This document shows positions 48,262 to 49,959 of a stretch of 49,959 nt of DNA, in pieces. Source of the DNA: Prochloraceae cyanobacterium (lineage in GTDB: Bacteria > Cyanobacteriota > Cyanobacteriia > Cyanobacteriales > JASJDA01); the NCBI GenBank assembly GCA_030065265.1, contig JASJCW010000002.1, forward strand, positions 1-49,959, read 5' to 3'. The position numbers were made by a program, and so were the translations under genes. The notes under the pieces are model-generated. The model saw nothing but the letters and a program-made list of their open reading frames with translations. It was not told where the DNA came from and did not search any database. Position 1 is the stretch's first letter. The number at the start of each line of letters is the position of its first letter.

Positions 48262-49551
48262 ATGTCTGAATCCCTCTTTGCCGATGCTAGTAAAAGACTA
48301 GAAACCGCCCTTAAATACGTTTCAATTTCCGAAGATGGATTGCGACGGTTAAAATACCCCAAAGCGAGCTTAATTGTCTCGATTCCAGTGCGGATGGACG
48401 ATGGATCTTTGCAAATTTTTACGGGATATCGAGTCCGCTACGACGATACAAGAGGCCCTGGTAAAGGGGGCGTTCGCTATCACCCTAATGTGTCTCTAGA
48501 TGAAGTCCAATCGCTGGCATTTTGGATGACCTTCAAATCAGCTTTATTAAATTTGCCTTTTGGCGGTGCAAAAGGAGGAATTACTCTCAATCCTAAAGAG
48601 CTATCCAAACAAGAATTAGAAAGATTGACTCGAGGTTATATCGATGCGATCGCAGATTTTATCGGCCCCGATACCGATATTCTCGCTCCTGATGTTTATA
48701 CTAATTCCACGATTATTGGCTGGATGATGGATCGTTACAGTATTATTCAGCGCAGAATTACTCCAGGAGTAGTTACGGGAAAACCGATCGCAATGGGTGG
48801 CTCTCAGGGGAGGGATACGGCTACCGGTACGGGGGCTTTCTATGTTATCAACACCATCCTACCTAAATATCAGCAATCTCCCCCAAAAACTACCGTCGCC
48901 GTTCAAGGATTTGGTAAAGTGGGAGCGGTTGTAGCCGAACTTTTAGCTAAAGGAGGCTACAGAGTTGTCGCTGTAAGCGATTCTAAAGGAGGAATTTACG
49001 CAGAACAGGGTTTAGATATTCCCAGTATCAGACAGTATAAAGAAAAAAATCGCGCAATTAAAGGGGTTTACTGTCAAGATAGCGTTTGCAATATTGTCGA
49101 ACATAAAGTAATCACTAACGAAGAATTACTAGCTTTAGATGTAGATGTTCTCATTCCTGCGGCACTAGAAAATCAAATTACTGTTGATAATGCTGGCGAT
49201 GTTAAAGCTAAATTTATTTTTGAAGTAGCTAACGGGCCGACGACATCGGAGGCCGATCGCATTTTAGAACAAAAAGGGATTATGGTATTTCCCGATATTT
49301 TAGTTAATGCTGGCGGGGTTACGGTTAGTTATTTTGAATGGGTGCAAAATCGTAGCGGACTTTATTGGACTTTGCAAGAAGTAAATCAAAGACTTAAAGA
49401 AAAAATAGTTGCTGAGACGGAAAAAACTTGCTCGATCGCCGAAGAGTTTTCTGTTTCGATGCGAACTGCTGCTTACATTCATGCTTTAAACCGTCTTGGA
49501 GAAGCTCTCGATGCTAAAGGCACTCGAGATTATTATATTAATGGCAATTGA
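48262..49551 (+). CDS. gdhA: Glu/Leu/Phe/Val-type dehydrogenase (glutamate dehydrogenase)
   Basis: GYRVRYDDTRGPGKGGVRYHPNVSLDEVQSLAFWMTFKSALLNLPFGGAKGG, VAVQGFGKVGAVVAELLAKGGYRVVAVSDSKGGIY. Confidence 0.95.
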   Translation: MSESLFADASKRLETALKYVSISEDGLRRLKYPKASLIVSIPVRMDDGSLQIFTGYRVRYDDTRGPGKGGVRYHPNVSLDEVQSLAFWMTFKSALLNLPFGGAKGGITLNPKELSKQELERLTRGYIDAIADFIGPDTDILAPDVYTNSTIIGWMMDRYSIIQRRITPGVVTGKPIAMGGSQGRDTATGTGAFYVINTILPKYQQSPPKTTVAVQGFGKVGAVVAELLAKGGYRVVAVSDSKGGIYAEQGLDIPSIRQYKEKNRAIKGVYCQDSVCNIVEHKVITNEELLALDVDVLIPAALENQITVDNAGDVKAKFIFEVANGPTTSEADRILEQKGIMVFPDILVNAGGVTVSYFEWVQNRSGLYWTLQEVNQRLKEKIVAETEKTCSIAEEFSVSMRTAAYIHALNRLGEALDAKGTRDYYINGN

Positions 49552-49658
49552 GATCTTCTTGAAGAAACTAGCTAAAAAACCTGCCAACGAAACTCAAATT
49601 TAAGTTTCATTACCAGATAACAACCTAAGTTAGTTGTGGCGATCGCTTTAAGCTCTAA

Positions 49659-49797
49659 TACCATTTCTATTTAATATTGTTACAGTTGGGTGGTCAGGGG
49701 TCAGAGGTTAGTCGGTCTAGGTAGGAGGTCAGGATAACAATTAACCAGTCTTGAGAATAATTCATTGTATCTGTAGCCTCATTTTTCAGAAATGGTA
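49659..49797. mobile_element. Candidate MITE (about 139 bp)
   Basis: Terminal inverted repeats ATACCATTTCT / AGAAATGGTAT bracketing a non-coding interior; TA dinucleotides at both termini could be target duplications. Confidence 0.45.
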
Positions 49798-49815
49798 TAA
49801 ATCAAAGAGAATTCA

Positions 49816-49959
49816 TTATTTTCCATCAAGTAAAAGTTGTTCGTAACGTTTACCCATTTTCTCCCAAGTGTATTCTTTAGCGACAAATTCTCGCCCGTTT
49901 TCTGAAATTTTTTCTCTTAATTTTGGTTCTGAAAACAAACGTCCGATCGCATAAACATA
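49816..49959 (-). CDS. Glycosyltransferase-like protein, C-terminal fragment (5' end off window)
   Basis: Reverse-strand translation YVYAIGRLFSEPKLREKISENGREFVAKEYTWEKMGKRYEQLLLDGK*, typical of the GT4 C-terminus. Confidence 0.65.
   Translation of the reverse strand, partial: YVYAIGRLFSEPKLREKISENGREFVAKEYTWEKMGKRYEQLLLDGK

Noticed and set aside
1-49959. GCGATCGC and related repeats as a CRISPR or special array
   Set aside because: These are dispersed HIP1 octamers typical of cyanobacterial genomes, not spaced repeats; no CRISPR array was seen.

Overview
This window is a cyanobacterial chromosomal segment. The evidence is pervasive HIP1-like GCGATCGC/GATCGC octamers plus cyanobacterial markers: Thf1/Psb29, DevBCA, a PATAN response regulator, a PCP_red domain and DUF4330. 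Most of it is housekeeping: metH, speA, rtcB, murF, clpS, a holB-type delta' subunit, a Cu P-type ATPase, thioredoxin and a Glu dehydrogenase. Regulators and membrane proteins make up much of the rest. I saw no tRNA, rRNA, CRISPR array, prophage or intact transposase. The most interesting item is at 38826-40922. It is a single ORF that appears to fuse a complete ProX/OpuAC-type betaine-binding protein to a GluR0-like ligand-gated K+ channel with a canonical TVGYGD filter. Other notable items are an OmpR-family regulator whose receiver has Lys at the phospho-Asp position, and a mosaic duplication of the metH 3' end interrupted at a HIP1 site. Two TetR loci have recognisable candidate operators, and there are unlisted small ORFs, a Tyr/Arg-rich secreted protein, and a candidate MITE with ATACCATTTCT/AGAAATGGTAT termini.
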